DNA from: Isoetes taiwanensis | Lineage: Eukaryota; Streptophyta; Lycopodiopsida; Isoetales; Isoetaceae | Reading direction: 5' to 3' | Assembly (NCBI GenBank): GCA_021234155.1 | Contig: JAJEKV010000796.1 | Span: forward strand, 25,688 to 89,687 | Length of the DNA: 64,000 nucleotides | Shown here: positions 11,640 to 22,851 of the stretch, in pieces | How the letters are laid out: the number at the start of each line of letters is the position of its first letter | Position numbering within the stretch: the first letter of the stretch is position 1 | Notes under the pieces: generated by a model | The model's input: only the letters and a program-made list of their open reading frames with translations | What the model was told of the DNA's origin: nothing | Databases searched by the model: none | Position numbers and translations under genes: made by a program

Positions 11640-11800
11640 GTGGCCTAGTGCCTAGTTGGAGGCCTAGTGCCTGGTTGGGGCCGTTATTGTGCTGGTTGAG
11701 GCCCCTGTGTGCTGGTTAAGGCTTTTGTCTTGGGGTTGAGGCTTTGTGCCCTGGTTGGAGGCCCTAGTGCACCGGGTTGGAGGCCTTGCGTGCTGGATGG
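11640..11800. repeat. Degenerate G/T-rich ~20-bp repeats
   Basis: Continues the preceding minisatellite with short variants of GAGGCCTAGTGCCTGGTTG. Long open frames through this stretch on both strands come from composition and repetition and not from a recognisable protein. Confidence 0.7.
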
Positions 11801-12037
11801 CCAAGGTGGCTTTTGGTTCATCTTTCTTGTGTATGCAGGGTTTAGCGTGGCTGTTTGGAAGAGAGCTTTGGATTCGAAGCACAAGATGAGGATCTATGGA
11901 GAAGACAATTCAAACATGTTTCGCCTTTGGCAACTTCATTGCTGTAATGTATTTTCACCCAATAAGGCTAGTCAGCATGAGGGTACAAGATCTATTATGT
12001 TTTTGGACCTAGCATTGGTTAGTGATCCCATTATTGT

Positions 12038-12083
12038 CAGGGTTTTTCCTCAAAAACCCGAAAGGGCGAGGTTTTTTAATCCC
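12038..12083 (+). other. Hairpin motif shared with 33.6 kb
   Basis: GGGTTTTT (12040-12047), a CCTC loop and AAAAACCC (12052-12059) form a perfect stem; GGCGAGGTTTTTTAATCCC follows. Nearly the same series (GGGTTTTCCTCGAAAACCC, then GCGGGGTTTTTTATCCC) occurs at 33584-33625. Plant LTR retrotransposons often carry such G/T- and C/A-rich hairpins in their R region, so these may be solo or decayed LTR pieces. Confidence 0.5.
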
Positions 12084-12777
12084 GGCCATAATGGTTTCAC
12101 TAGCTTGCTTAGTGATCAGCATTGTTGTACATTAGCATTGTTGTACATTGTATTATTTAGTGGAGACACCCAGATGGGGCTTTTCTTTCAGTTTCTCTCT
12201 CCTTGTGAGTTGCTTGCTGGTTTTGAGAATTGAACTTATCTTCGTATCACGATAAGAAGATAACTTCAACTATTGTTTGAATACGGATCTCATTTTTATC
12301 CCCTTGGGCGAACGAACAAACATGTCAAACATTTACTAGAGTCTGGCACCAATAATCATACTATACTTACCCACTTCCCAAATTGAACAAAACACCTTAT
12401 GACTATGAAAGACGATTGGCTATAACATACCAAATTCATAATGCAGTTGAACACAAAGCATAGATATTAATGTATTGGCCATGTTATAGCCACTGGAGTT
12501 TGCATTCATGTGATAGTATGTTGACGCACACCCCCACATTTAGTAACACAAAGGCATTATCCCATTGTGTACATCATGACTAGATTAGGTTTTCAAGCCC
12601 ATTTACCAAAAAAAAAAAAAATTTCCAAAAAAGTAGATAGTTTAGAACATACATTAATGATTTTATTGTAGTAAAATATGTGCTTTCACACCGAACCATC
12701 CCGCTTATTCAATATAAATGCACATAATGCGCAAGATGCCTCCTAAATCTTCCACCCACATTCCACACATACATAAA

Positions 12778-14603
12778 ACAATTTACACATGCCCAACATC
12801 CATCCCATCCCGCTCCTCCTTCCATCAACCGATTCTATCAACTATTGCAACTAATCACTCCATGCGTCGACTAATGCTCGGCATCGCCGGGCACACGTTT
12901 CTAGTCTAGTTTAGAATAGATGTAAGTTGAAGCTTTTGCCATTGTATTATTGTAAGTTGATTCTAAATTCCTTATTTGTAGCCTCATGGTAGCTCTAAAT
13001 CTAGGTCTAGACTTCATTGGGAGCATGACTAAGATCTGTCTGGCTTATAGACTCAGAAATAGCACATTGGCAGCACAAGAAAGACCATGAATCTTTCATA
13101 GAGTGGCTCGCTTCTCATTATGTTATCTTTCCCAATTTGTTCTAAATCCACTCAAAAATTTTCAACTCTAGTGGAGCTTGCACTTCTGCCCGGACTTGAA
13201 AAAGGCATTGCATTTCTTGCTAACATTAGATGTGCTTGCCTATTAAAACAACGAGGTTTCAGCCTGCTAGTTTTCTCCCAATTTGTTCTCAATTGCTTCA
13301 AGGAAAGTTGCACTCCGGGCGATGGAAAGAATCCCCTCAAACACATACAACGTGATAAGTGGGCAGAAAATCACGTATATTGGTTTGTTCACTCCATTGT
13401 GTTTCAAATGGCATTGTTTGTGGAGTTCTAAATGGTGTGAATTGAATATTGTAAGCATTACATGGCTATATATGCCTCAGGTTCCTTTGGACAGAAATCT
13501 GCAAATGTGTATTTCCAACTCTAATGGCGCTTGCTCTTCTGCCCTAGTATGTACGTGAAAAAGGCATTGCATTTCTTGCTAGCATAGAACTATTTGAAAC
13601 TGGAACTTTTCCTCCTTGAGAATTATCTGATCATCTTGCTTTTAATGTGTTCGGCTTGGTATCATATACAGTGCACTTAAAAGAATGGGATGTGTTTGCG
13701 TATTAAGGCAACTAGGTCTAGTTTATCCTTTCACCTTGCAGCCCTAAGTTTATTTTGTTTTTTCTTCTCCTTCTTTTAGCAGAACATCTTAACTGGTTTG
13801 TAGGTCATCTGGGATTTCCTACCTTGCAAATTATAAATGGGTATACGTAGGATAGCCCTATTAATTTACCTTTCATTTTGCAGGCTTGCATTTGTCTTTT
13901 TGCATCTTCTCCTTCTTTTAGCAGAATATCTTAACTCGTTGGCATTTACTGCCTTGCAAATTATAAGTGGATATAAGCTGGAACATCTTCTTCTAACTTG
14001 CATGCTCATATTAACAGCCATGAACTTGGTGTATTTACTAGCGGTCTTATTGCATAGCACTTTAGTGCACACTGAGAGTGGGCACCTTACTCAATCCATG
14101 TCTAAGGCAGCAAGGACGGTTGGTGAAATCAAGTTGTTGCCTAGAGGCATTTTTATATTTCCTTTAGTGGATGATAAAAAATCATTCTCATTCTTATAGT
14201 ATTTCCATTTATCATTGTTGATCTCATCTTAAAGTATACATGTCTAGTTGTTTGCATGTGATACAACCAACTCCAATAGTTAATGTAGCGTATAACCAAT
14301 TTCAATAACCATGTTCTCTGATTTATAAGGTACTACAGACTAATTTTGTTGAACATTCAATTTACAAATGTACTTTTGAAGAGGGCCTCACATATGGAAT
14401 GGGTCGTTTACCATGGTGACAACTATCACATTCAGTACTACTATCACCATGAGAAAGATACATTGGGGTGAAGATGTAAATGGCATAATGGCAATGTAAA
14501 CAGGGATATTACAATTATAAAGGAGGAGCATAGATGAAAACCATAGCATAGTTGATGTAGAGCAGGGCCGTTGTACACGAAGATGCACAAAGAGTACCAA
14601 GGA
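12778..14603. repeat. Segmental duplication, copy 1
   Basis: This 1.8-kb block is repeated in the same orientation at 53396-55610. Shared landmarks in order: ACAATTTACACATGCCCAAC, the Helitron end GGGCACACGTTTCTAGTCTAG, GTGGCTCGCTTCTCATTATG, GCAGCAAGGACGGTTGGTGA and CACGAAGATGCACAAAGAGT. Relative to copy 2 it has extra sequence around 13175-13195 and 13350-13440, and it lacks the LINE insertion. Its longest open frame (13837-14199) is also largely open in copy 2, but it is hydrophobic, contains an internally duplicated stretch and matches no family I know, so I do not call it a gene. Confidence 0.9.
12871..12904 (+). mobile_element. Helitron-type 3' terminus
   Basis: A stem-loop (GCTCGGC 12876-12882, ATC loop, GCCGGGC 12886-12892 with one mismatch) is followed nine bases later by CTAG at 12901-12904 and then T. 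A short GC-rich hairpin about ten bases before a terminal CTRR, inserted next to T, is the hallmark of Helitron 3' ends. No coding capacity and no matching 5' TC end could be assigned, so this is a non-autonomous or truncated copy. Confidence 0.7.
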
Positions 14604-16937
14604 CCTTACCACTTCCCAGAAAAATGTACTGACAATTATTAGTAGGGGTTTAGAAACTGACAGATATCTAGGAACCTTGCTACCCAACGGGGTTACTTGG
14701 ACTTAACATTTGACATTTTTGAGCAAATGCCCAACCCAAATGTTGTTTCATGAAATCCTTTGATTACTGGTTGTGGGCATGTAAATAAAGCCCTTAAAAA
14801 TTTTCAAGGTGGTGCAGGTGATGCCAAGTGCAAATTTTGTATCAAAGTACTCCAAATCGATGAGGTTTGTCTTATCTAGCAATACAACTTGGTGCTTCAA
14901 GGGAGGTGAATGACAACTCTATTTAAATGCATGCAAATCAATTTGTCTCAATTCTGCACATGCCAATTTGCAAAGGCAGTTTTTTGGTGTAGTGCCACAA
15001 TCTATTCCTACTTTTTAAATGCCTTTCGAGCAAATGCCTTTCTGGAAATGTGAAGATTGTAGAAGCCAAATAGCTAAATAATCTTATTAGGATAAAAGTT
15101 TGATTTTTAAGTGCATTTTTATGTTCTTTATTGCATATGCATAAATATAGGAGATGCTCTACATTTATTCATTGTCAAGACAACTTGACATTTATGCGAG
15201 ACAACCATCATTGGAAGCACATATATGAAATATCCTTGTGTACCTTTGGACTTCTTTGTTTGTAGAGTTTACAACTAAGTGGATATTGCTATTTATGAAT
15301 CATCTCCAAACAACCTCATATCTGCTTTTGTGCTATGCTCTAGAATGCTTCTAAATGTCTCCAACAATAGAAAATCCTAAAATAAAAAACTCTTAAAAAT
15401 AACAACTTCGCGAGTAGGCACATTGAACAAACATGCACGCAATAGAAGCAGAAGAAAAAAACTTAAAACCTCCTTTATGCCGACCCCATATTCTAGCTCC
15501 TCGAACTTGCACCATAGAAATGGCATAAGTAACATTAAAAACCTTACCACTTTTATGCAGACCATATACTCTAAAAGCACTATTCGAGCTTGCATCATAG
15601 AAATGGCAAAACAAGCGTGACCTATTCTTAACTTACTCTTTGCAAACACCACTAACGGGAGCCTTCTTTTGCCATTCAAATGCGTGACTCTACTTATCGG
15701 CTTTTGCACTACCAGTTACAATGCCCAAGCTCAATGGACAACTCTTCAAACACTAAACCATTGCCCCAAAGCCTGAAGAAAGTTGCAAAAAGATAGCATT
15801 CCTTTCTATATACACCTGGCTAAACAGATATACAACAAAAATCAATGAGTTATGTGGACATAAATTAACAAATCACATTATATCCAATACACAATACAAT
15901 TTTCAGGACTTTTAACAAGTAAAATACAATAATTTCATAGAACCAATCATTGTTAGTGAATCTACACTCACTGCCACAGGTAACCTTATTTGTATGCAAA
16001 GACATATGAAATTGTACATTATTATTATGATACGATAAACTGCAAAAACATGTCTTTTTTTTTTTAAACTATATATATTCCTTTGGCTTCTGAACAATCA
16101 ACAAATGAGTATTAGAAAAGTTGTAGTCGTTAATTCAATTCTAATTACTCACTTGAATCTGGATAACAAGTGCCTCTCATTCCAAACACACGTATATAAA
16201 ATGGACATATTTCGTTCCCAAATAATGTCAACATAAATTGCATCAACCCCAAATTTCGCCTCCCATACCCAAACAAACTTATATGCAATGGACATATTTC
16301 CTTCCTAAATAATGTAATCTCTTATGTGCATGCTCAATATGTGTTGACCCGTAATTATAATAAATGCTTGGTACAAAACTCAACAAATCCCAAACAATCT
16401 CCCACCTTGCAGGAACATTTTAATACAGGAGGTTTGAGAGTGATAACATAAAAATTCCTAGAAAATATAGATTTTTCTAGAATGTTTTGGAAGTTGACTA
16501 ATATGCATTGATTGGTCAATTAAGTGTAGTTGAGCAATTGACTTCAAAAAGTGGCAACTTTTAGCACCGCTGCACCATATATCACCTGCCCCTCCCCCCC
16601 TCGCAAATGAAAACACTGAACTTGTGCTTGCCCCCCTTTGGACCACCCCATTGGTCATTTCCCTTGCTTCATTTTGTCTTCAAGTCACTTGAACAATTCA
16701 AAGATGGTCGGAAACATTAAAATATAGCAACTATGCAATACCCGCTATGAAAGCACCAAACTTGCGCCTGCCCCCCTTTGGACCACCCCATCGGTGCGTA
16801 ACTTGTATATATATACATTGACATTTTAAAGCGTTACCCCCAAGTAAACGATGTGTAGTTTAGACATTAGTTGACACCTAAGATTTGCATACAATTCATT
16901 AGGCCCTTTTTCGATGGCAAGGGTGTGTCATTTTCAA
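14604..16937. other. Non-coding stretch
   Basis: No gene is recognised. Small direct repeats occur: around 16190-16320 two related pieces both carry ATGGACATATTTC, and a 33-bp near-identical element is present at 16619-16651 and 16759-16791. Confidence 0.5.
16619..16791. repeat. 33-bp direct repeat pair
   Basis: CTTG(T/C)GC(T/C)TGCCCCCC followed by TTTGGACCACCCCAT is present at 16619-16651 and again at 16759-16791, 140 bases apart. Confidence 0.85.
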
Positions 16938-19790
16938 GCCAATAATTTTTTTTTTTTTTTTGAAGGACGACAAATTTTATTGAAACTCCAAGCCAAAAAG
17001 CAAAATACAAATGCAGAGGCGGGAATAAAGTCTCAGAGGATAATCATGATCCACTGAGTAGAACCACCAGCCTATGCATAAGACAACACACTCAAATAGG
17101 ACTCAAATATCAAGCGTAAAGCAGCAAGAGCAAGCTTAAGAGCAATGGTAAGCCTTAACAATTCTAGCTTGTGCACCTTGGAGGACAACTGCAGGAGGAA
17201 TATCAAACCCCGAAAGATAGGCGGTCTTACGCACTTCCGGATGGACCATAACAATCATCCCGATGCTAAATGAAATGCTTGGCTCGCAACTTATTCCAAG
17301 TATCCGGGATAGACAGACCATAAGCACTTGCGACTTGTCAATGTCACATGAAAAAAAAGCGGCCAAGACCAAACAGTGGAGATGAACACATAAAAGAAAC
17401 AATGCTCAATGGTCTCTGGTCCCTTTGCTTGCACAATGGGGCAGTCTGTCGACACTCGAGGATCAAATCTGTGGACAAGCACATTCACGAGGACATCGTG
17501 AAGAATCGCCACCAAAGCACGCGACCACCTTAGGATGGAGTAATTTATCCCAAGCCCAAGTCCACATCGTCTCCAATTGGGAGGTGAAAATTTGAAGGGA
17601 CCACCTAGTGGATGGCCGGAAGGATATCACTATTGACAAGCGACCTATACATAGAATTCACAAGCCTATGCTCATGAATACTCTGGTGGGAAACCCACAT
17701 GCACCCTTCAATAGCCTCTGGAGCAACCAATGGCAGAGTAATGGATGAACCGAGGCACAAAGCGGAAGATTATTTTCCACAGGTATCCACCAACAAGGGG
17801 CATTCAGCTGATGACATGCAACAAGATCAATCTGAAATAGGGTTCGTATTGTCTCCCATGACTCCGGCAAGCCTTTCAAAAAAGGAGAGGCATTAGGAAA
17901 AAGGGCATAGGCGATAAAAGAGACTCAAGGAAGAAGCGGTTTTAATGAAGCTTTCCCAAAAGGAACACAATGTGCAAGTGACTGCTTCACCAACCGCACT
18001 CCAGGTGAGTCAACCATATCCTTAAGGATCCTCCAAATGAATTTAGAAATTAGAATCTTACTCTGCAAATGGAAGTCTGTCATACCCAAACCACCTGCAA
18101 ATTTTGGCTTGGTGCATTTGGACCATGCAACCTTGACCACAGCATGCTCCTCGGTCCACCCCAAATAAAGTTACGGACAATCGTAACAATCGCCTGAAAT
18201 TTTGACCGAGAAGCCGAAAGGCGAGAGGCCATATAGACATGGGAATTACTTAAAACATACTTAGCAACAGTTATTCGCGCTGGCAGAGAGAGCTTAGCAG
18301 TATTCCACCAAAACAAATGCTTATGTAACCCTTCAATGATAATATCCCAAGCATCAGAGGTAGAAATATGAATACCCACAGGTATACCAAGAAGTTTAAT
18401 AGCCTTCCCATGAGGAAGCACCTTCCAAGGAAAATCCCAGAACACAAGAAGGCACAACCCCATCAAGCGTCCATAATCACGAGAACACTTTGGCCAACCA
18501 ACAAGAACTCGGATGCTAAAGAGAAAGTATCAAGAAGAAGCTTTGCATTTCGAAGATTATGCGTGTCGAACAACAAGAAGGAGCGTGTCATCGATATCTT
18601 GGTTACAAATTTCTGTGAACCATCCTCCATACTCAACCCCCGCACTATCCCATCCCGCATGGCCTTAGCAAATAGGCGTGAGAGGACCTCGCCTACTATT
18701 GTGAACAAAAGTGGAGCTAATGGGCAACCTTGGCTAACACCTCACCAACCGAAAAAATAGTGGAGGGTTCCCCCGGAAACAAACAAAGAGATCATGCCGA
18801 GATATGGAGCTTCATAACATCTTTGGTGAACTGGCTGACCAAAGCCCAATCCTAAGAGGCTTTTTCCAAAATTCCCAATCTACAACGTCATATGCTTTGG
18901 CAAAATCTAACTTAAGATAGACTATCTGTTACGACCTTTCAATCCGGCCCAATACATACCCTCATAAGCGGCAGCAACATTGTCTAAAATGTTCCTCCTT
19001 GGCAAGAATTGATTGAGTAGGAGAGATTGATACAGACCAAGACATCACACACTTTAATCGCAAGGGCCTTCAGGAAATATTTTATACGGAAGACAATAAT
19101 GTGATAGGGTGCCGGTCGAGATATTGTCTTGACTCTTTACACTTGGGAATAAGAGAAATACAGCCATTATTAATGATCTTATCCAAACTTACGAACCCAC
19201 GAAACTCACGAAAAGCATTGTAAAGATCGCAACCCAACCAATCCCAATATTCTGAAAAAATTCCTTTGAAACCATCGGGCTAGGGCACTTGTCTTTCTTT
19301 AAAAGAGAAGGCGAATGTAAGTCATTGATGGTGATCTCGACTCTCTAGGTGCCGTTGCTCTGGGACACAATGGGGTGGATCTTGACAAGGCTGCATTGCA
19401 TATCCTCACGAAGGAACAAGCGATGCCCGAAAAAAATGAGGAAAAGTGGTCATTGAAGATCGCGCTTCAATTGAGCCGGATCGAGAACACTCTCGAACCA
19501 TCGAGGCAAAATAAGGGAGTTAATAGATGCCATCATACGCCTTCTCTTAGCGGCCCGAAAAAAGAAGTGAGAGCATCTATCACCAGATCTAAACCATTCT
19601 AGTCCAGCCTTTATCCTAGCTTGATTCACATGAGCCGTCTCAATGGCTTTAATCTCTGTCAAGATTTCTTTCTCTCCAATACCAGAAGAAGGGGCAAGAG
19701 CACGGCATCTCGTAACTCCCGATACAACTTGGGTTAATTAAGCCTCTAGTCCGAACCACATTGCATGACCCCTAATCGCCAATAATTTTT
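16938..19790 (-). mobile_element. 5'-truncated L1-type LINE with 13-bp TSD
   Basis: On the minus strand the element runs from 19777 to 16951 and ends in a poly(A) tail (T run at 16946-16961 on the plus strand) preceded by AATAAA. It is flanked by a perfect 13-bp target-site duplication, GCCAATAATTTTT, at 16938-16950 and 19778-19790. Its 5' end lies inside ORF2, between the endonuclease and RT regions, so it is a classic 5'-truncated insertion of 2.8 kb. Confidence 0.9.
16962..19777 (-). pseudogene. LINE ORF2 remnant (RT to zinc knuckle), decayed
   Basis: Broken into short frames. In minus-strand order: a pre-RT stretch (WFRSGDRCSHFFF near 19560), an RT palm region (FTIVGEVLSRLFAKAMRDG near 18680), a damaged active-site box that now reads IDDTL where the family has (F/Y)ADDT, then KLLGIPVG and PARITVAKYVL near 18300, RNFIWGG near 18170, GGLGMTDFHLQSK near 18080, and a zinc-knuckle-like end (CVLVHR-type region and ETIEHCFF near 17420). 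The order matches the LINE at 1.0-4.8 kb, but the sequence is clearly of another subfamily. The fragments at 46.7 and 54.7 kb are closer to this one. Confidence 0.85.
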
Positions 19791-21200
19791 GGACATTTAA
19801 GCAAATAAGACTTTATCGGTTTTCCACGGCAGAAATGAGACATGTCTTAAGTTGGTTCCATACAAATTTCGTGTCAATTTTCTTCCGGGGAAAAGCTTCC
19901 CCCACAAAATATGGGAGCCAATCAATTCAGTTTACTCTTCATGTTTTTAGGGAGCTCTCAAAATAAGATATCAAGACATCCTATAGGGATCTTTTGACAA
20001 CGTTATAGAGTAATCAGTATCAAAATTGCTTGCTACATCTCTTTTGAGGCCGATCTTATTTCAAAGAGAGATATTACATTTTGTATCTTTTTTGAACCCT
20101 AAAAACCATAACAATCAAAGATTTCAAAGCTTTACTAACCAAAAACAGTGTTAATAGGGTTCATGGCATTTGATTCGTGGCTGCAGCTCTGATGTTTTGG
20201 TGTGTTGTCTCACCTTTAAGGTGCATTAGACTTGACAAATCTTGAACAAATGAAATTGCTTTTGTACAATAATAATACTACTTTGTTAGAAGGAAAATGT
20301 GCTTTCAAGTAAAATAATCCCTTAATCTAAGAAAGGGCAGTATCCCACTAGAATATGAGCAACATTCAAGGGGAGAATCTAATCATGAAATTGACAAATT
20401 AGCATAGAATGATGTTTATGCTTACTATTGTTTGATAGCCTGTTGTGGGCACCCATGCATGTGCAATAAAAAATAAGGCAGCATTGCAAATGAAATACTA
20501 TTGAGGTGTCTAAGTGATATTGAAAAAATCCCTTTGTGCGAAGCTCCATTATCATCATCATAACACTTTTATACTATCATAGTGGCCTCTATACGTGTTT
20601 GTCATTGGGCCATTGCAGCCTTTTGCAATACTGTCCATTGCAAAAATGACAAAATAACATAGCACATGGTGACGTATATTATTAATGCAAGTAAAATTGT
20701 TAGAAGATTGCTGTGTTGCTTACCATTGCAGTATTCCACCTAAAGGAAAAGAGCTACTGTAATCGGCCCTTTCTTCCCAAATTATTATCAATTTGGAACA
20801 TTCAAGTTTGTAACCACAATCCACCATAGCGAACAATGTGCCCCTTATGTTCATCCAAATGTGGAAAACAAAATGGTACTTTTAACAAAGTGGACAATTG
20901 CACTCTCATTGTTTGAATGCACTATTCGAGCACCTATCCAAAAATGTTCAATGTCCTAACCCATTGTATGTTATTGAAGATAACATTAGGAGGAATTTAA
21001 TACATACGTTTGCACATATAAATGCATTTTCTAATTGATAACATGAATGTTTCCTCATTCTTCATGCACCATTGTCAGAATTTATGTGATAGGAAAGCAC
21101 GCACAAGAATGGTTATTCCACTACTTACAAATGAGTCCATTAAGGTCCTTGATGGCACTCCCCAATTTTGCGTGAAAATGCCATAGAGTCTACGAAAACA
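19791..21200. other. Non-coding stretch, probably Helitron interior
   Basis: No gene is recognised. The stretch lies immediately left of a Helitron 3' end and may be the body of a non-autonomous element, but I could not place a 5' terminus. Confidence 0.35.
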
Positions 21201-21211
21201 TACCCTACTTA

Positions 21212-21242
21212 TGCACGGCAATGCCGGGCACACGTTTACTAG
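21212..21242 (+). mobile_element. Helitron-type 3' terminus
   Basis: Stem TGCACGGC (21212-21219) and GCCGGGCA (21223-21230) with one mismatch and a three-base loop, then CACGTTTA and CTAG (21239-21242) followed by T. It shares GCCGGGCACACGTTT with the ends at 12.9 and 53.5 kb, placing them in one family. Confidence 0.75.
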
Positions 21243-21390
21243 TTGAACGCCTCAATTCCATTTAATACAATGAGTATGTAAGCATTTCTAACCTTAATAA
21301 ATGAAAGACCAAGAGTTTAAATATGAAATGAACAATGTCATATCCATCCTATAAATGTGAAAGAGGTACCCTCTTTGGGTCGCACAGATC

Positions 21391-21600
21391 CAATCCATCC
21401 AATCCAATTACGTGCAATTCAATCTAATTCAATCCAATTATAAAAGTCCATCCAATCCAATTCAATTCAATTACGTGCTTAATATAAACAAAAACATGCT
21501 TGAATTTCTTTTGTTTACGTGCAATCCAATTCAATCCAATTATAAAGTCCATCCAATCCAATTCAATTCAATTACGTGCTTCCGTCTCATTTCCATTTAA
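21391..21600. repeat. TCCAAT/TCAAT-rich duplication
   Basis: A 66-72-bp block beginning TACGTGCAATTC or TACGTGCAATCC and ending CAATTACGTGCTT is present at 21409-21480 and 21516-21581. Both are built from short TCCAAT and TCAAT units, so the block is a microsatellite that was itself duplicated. Confidence 0.9.
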
Positions 21601-22204
21601 TTCCACCTTGCAATATTAATGTCTGAAGGGACATGCCGACCAGGGCTCGAATTTGACGGCTTTCATGCTCGTTTTGGGATTTTTGCCCGTCAAAACAGGT
21701 GAAAAAAAAAGTTATATGGCAAACGAAGGGTAGCACTTAGGAAATTGCCCGTCATAGAGAAGGGCAACTACAAGATATACTCGTCATTTAAAGGCTAGGA
21801 ACAGAGAAATGCCTGTTAAATGAACCATTGACATTAGAAATCTTTTATTTCTTATTATTTCATTCCAAGCATTGCATTTGCATTACAAGTACTAAACAAC
21901 CAACAAAATACCATGAAATTCTTCAATCCATCCGCATGTGCTGTGGATATATTGTAAGCGATGACGAGACTAAGGAATAGTTGGAAACATTGCTTGCCAA
22001 GTTTGCTTCAAAAGTAGACATGGCTAGATGTTTGCATTACAATGCGTGTATCATTGTGGAATGAATCATTTGAAAGCATAGATTGGCAAGCATATTACAA
22101 AGCTAGTATGAAGCAAAGCAAAGGAGAGGAATGCCACTTGAATAAGTTTTTTTGATTGATTTTAAACTTTAAACTACTACTTTGTTTCAGTAGTATCTAT
22201 GTAA
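21601..22204. other. Non-coding stretch
   Basis: No gene is recognised. It contains phrases such as GCCCGTCA that recur near 22,988, so it may belong to the duplicated block further right. Confidence 0.4.
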
Positions 22205-22851
22205 ATAGAGTGCAGCAGATGGATGATGACAGATTACCAAAGATGGCTTTACTTCAATCCGCACAAAAAGGTTGGTACAAAGAGGTGAAAGATTGGGTCT
22301 CCAAATGGGGGATTGATGACGCTGACTGGCCAACAACAGAAATTGGAATTAGAGAACTTGTTCAAGAAAAAGTGCTAAACAAGATGTGGCATAATCCAGG
22401 ATCAAGGATGAAGATATACAGAGAAGAAATAAATCCGATGGTGACATACACAAGCTCGGAATACTTAAATGCACACATATCAAGATACAAAAGGCACTTG
22501 ATAGCAAAGTACAGGACAAGTTCACATCAATTAAGGGTAGAAACAGGAAGGTGGGAAAAGCTCCCCAGAGAAGACCGAGTTTGCACGGTTTGTGTAGATA
22601 AGGTTGAAGACGAGTCACATGTTTTTTAATCGCCCACTTTATTCAGACATAAGGAGACGATTTGGCATTGATTATCCAAACTTTTACACTCTACTCCAGA
22701 TAGAACCTAACAGACTAAGCTGCTTCTTTAGAGAAATTGAAAACTTTAAACATTTACATGATTGACATTGTATGTTTCTTTTGTCGCTCTATGACCTTTT
22801 AGGGTCCTAAAGAGCGTGATCAATATATTTTCATTTCATTTCATTTTCATT
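22205..22851 (+). mobile_element. Non-L1 LINE 3' end with stem-loop and TTTCA tail
   Basis: The open frame from 22205 carries LIAKYRTSSHQLRVETGRW, RVCTVCVD and VEDESHVF, which is the C-terminal CxxC...H zinc-knuckle region of LINE clades other than plant L1. A one-base shift in a T run at about 22623-22627 ends the frame; the next frame continues NRPLYSDIRRRFG. After the stop near 22765 a stem-loop follows (CGCTCT 22785-22790 with AGAGCG 22811-22816, inner GACC with GGTC), then a TTTCA-type tail at 22828-22851. The right-hand duplicate block near 23.55 kb lacks this insertion, which defines its edges: the empty site reads TATGTAAGAACATTATATATTTG. No endonuclease or RT core is present, so the copy is 5'-truncated. 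Confidence 0.75.

Noticed and set aside
13837-14199. 120-codon open frame, largely kept in the duplicate at 54331-54705, as a small membrane protein
   Set aside because: Conservation is no higher than in the surrounding non-coding DNA of the duplication; the frame spans an internally duplicated stretch and has different C-termini in the two copies.
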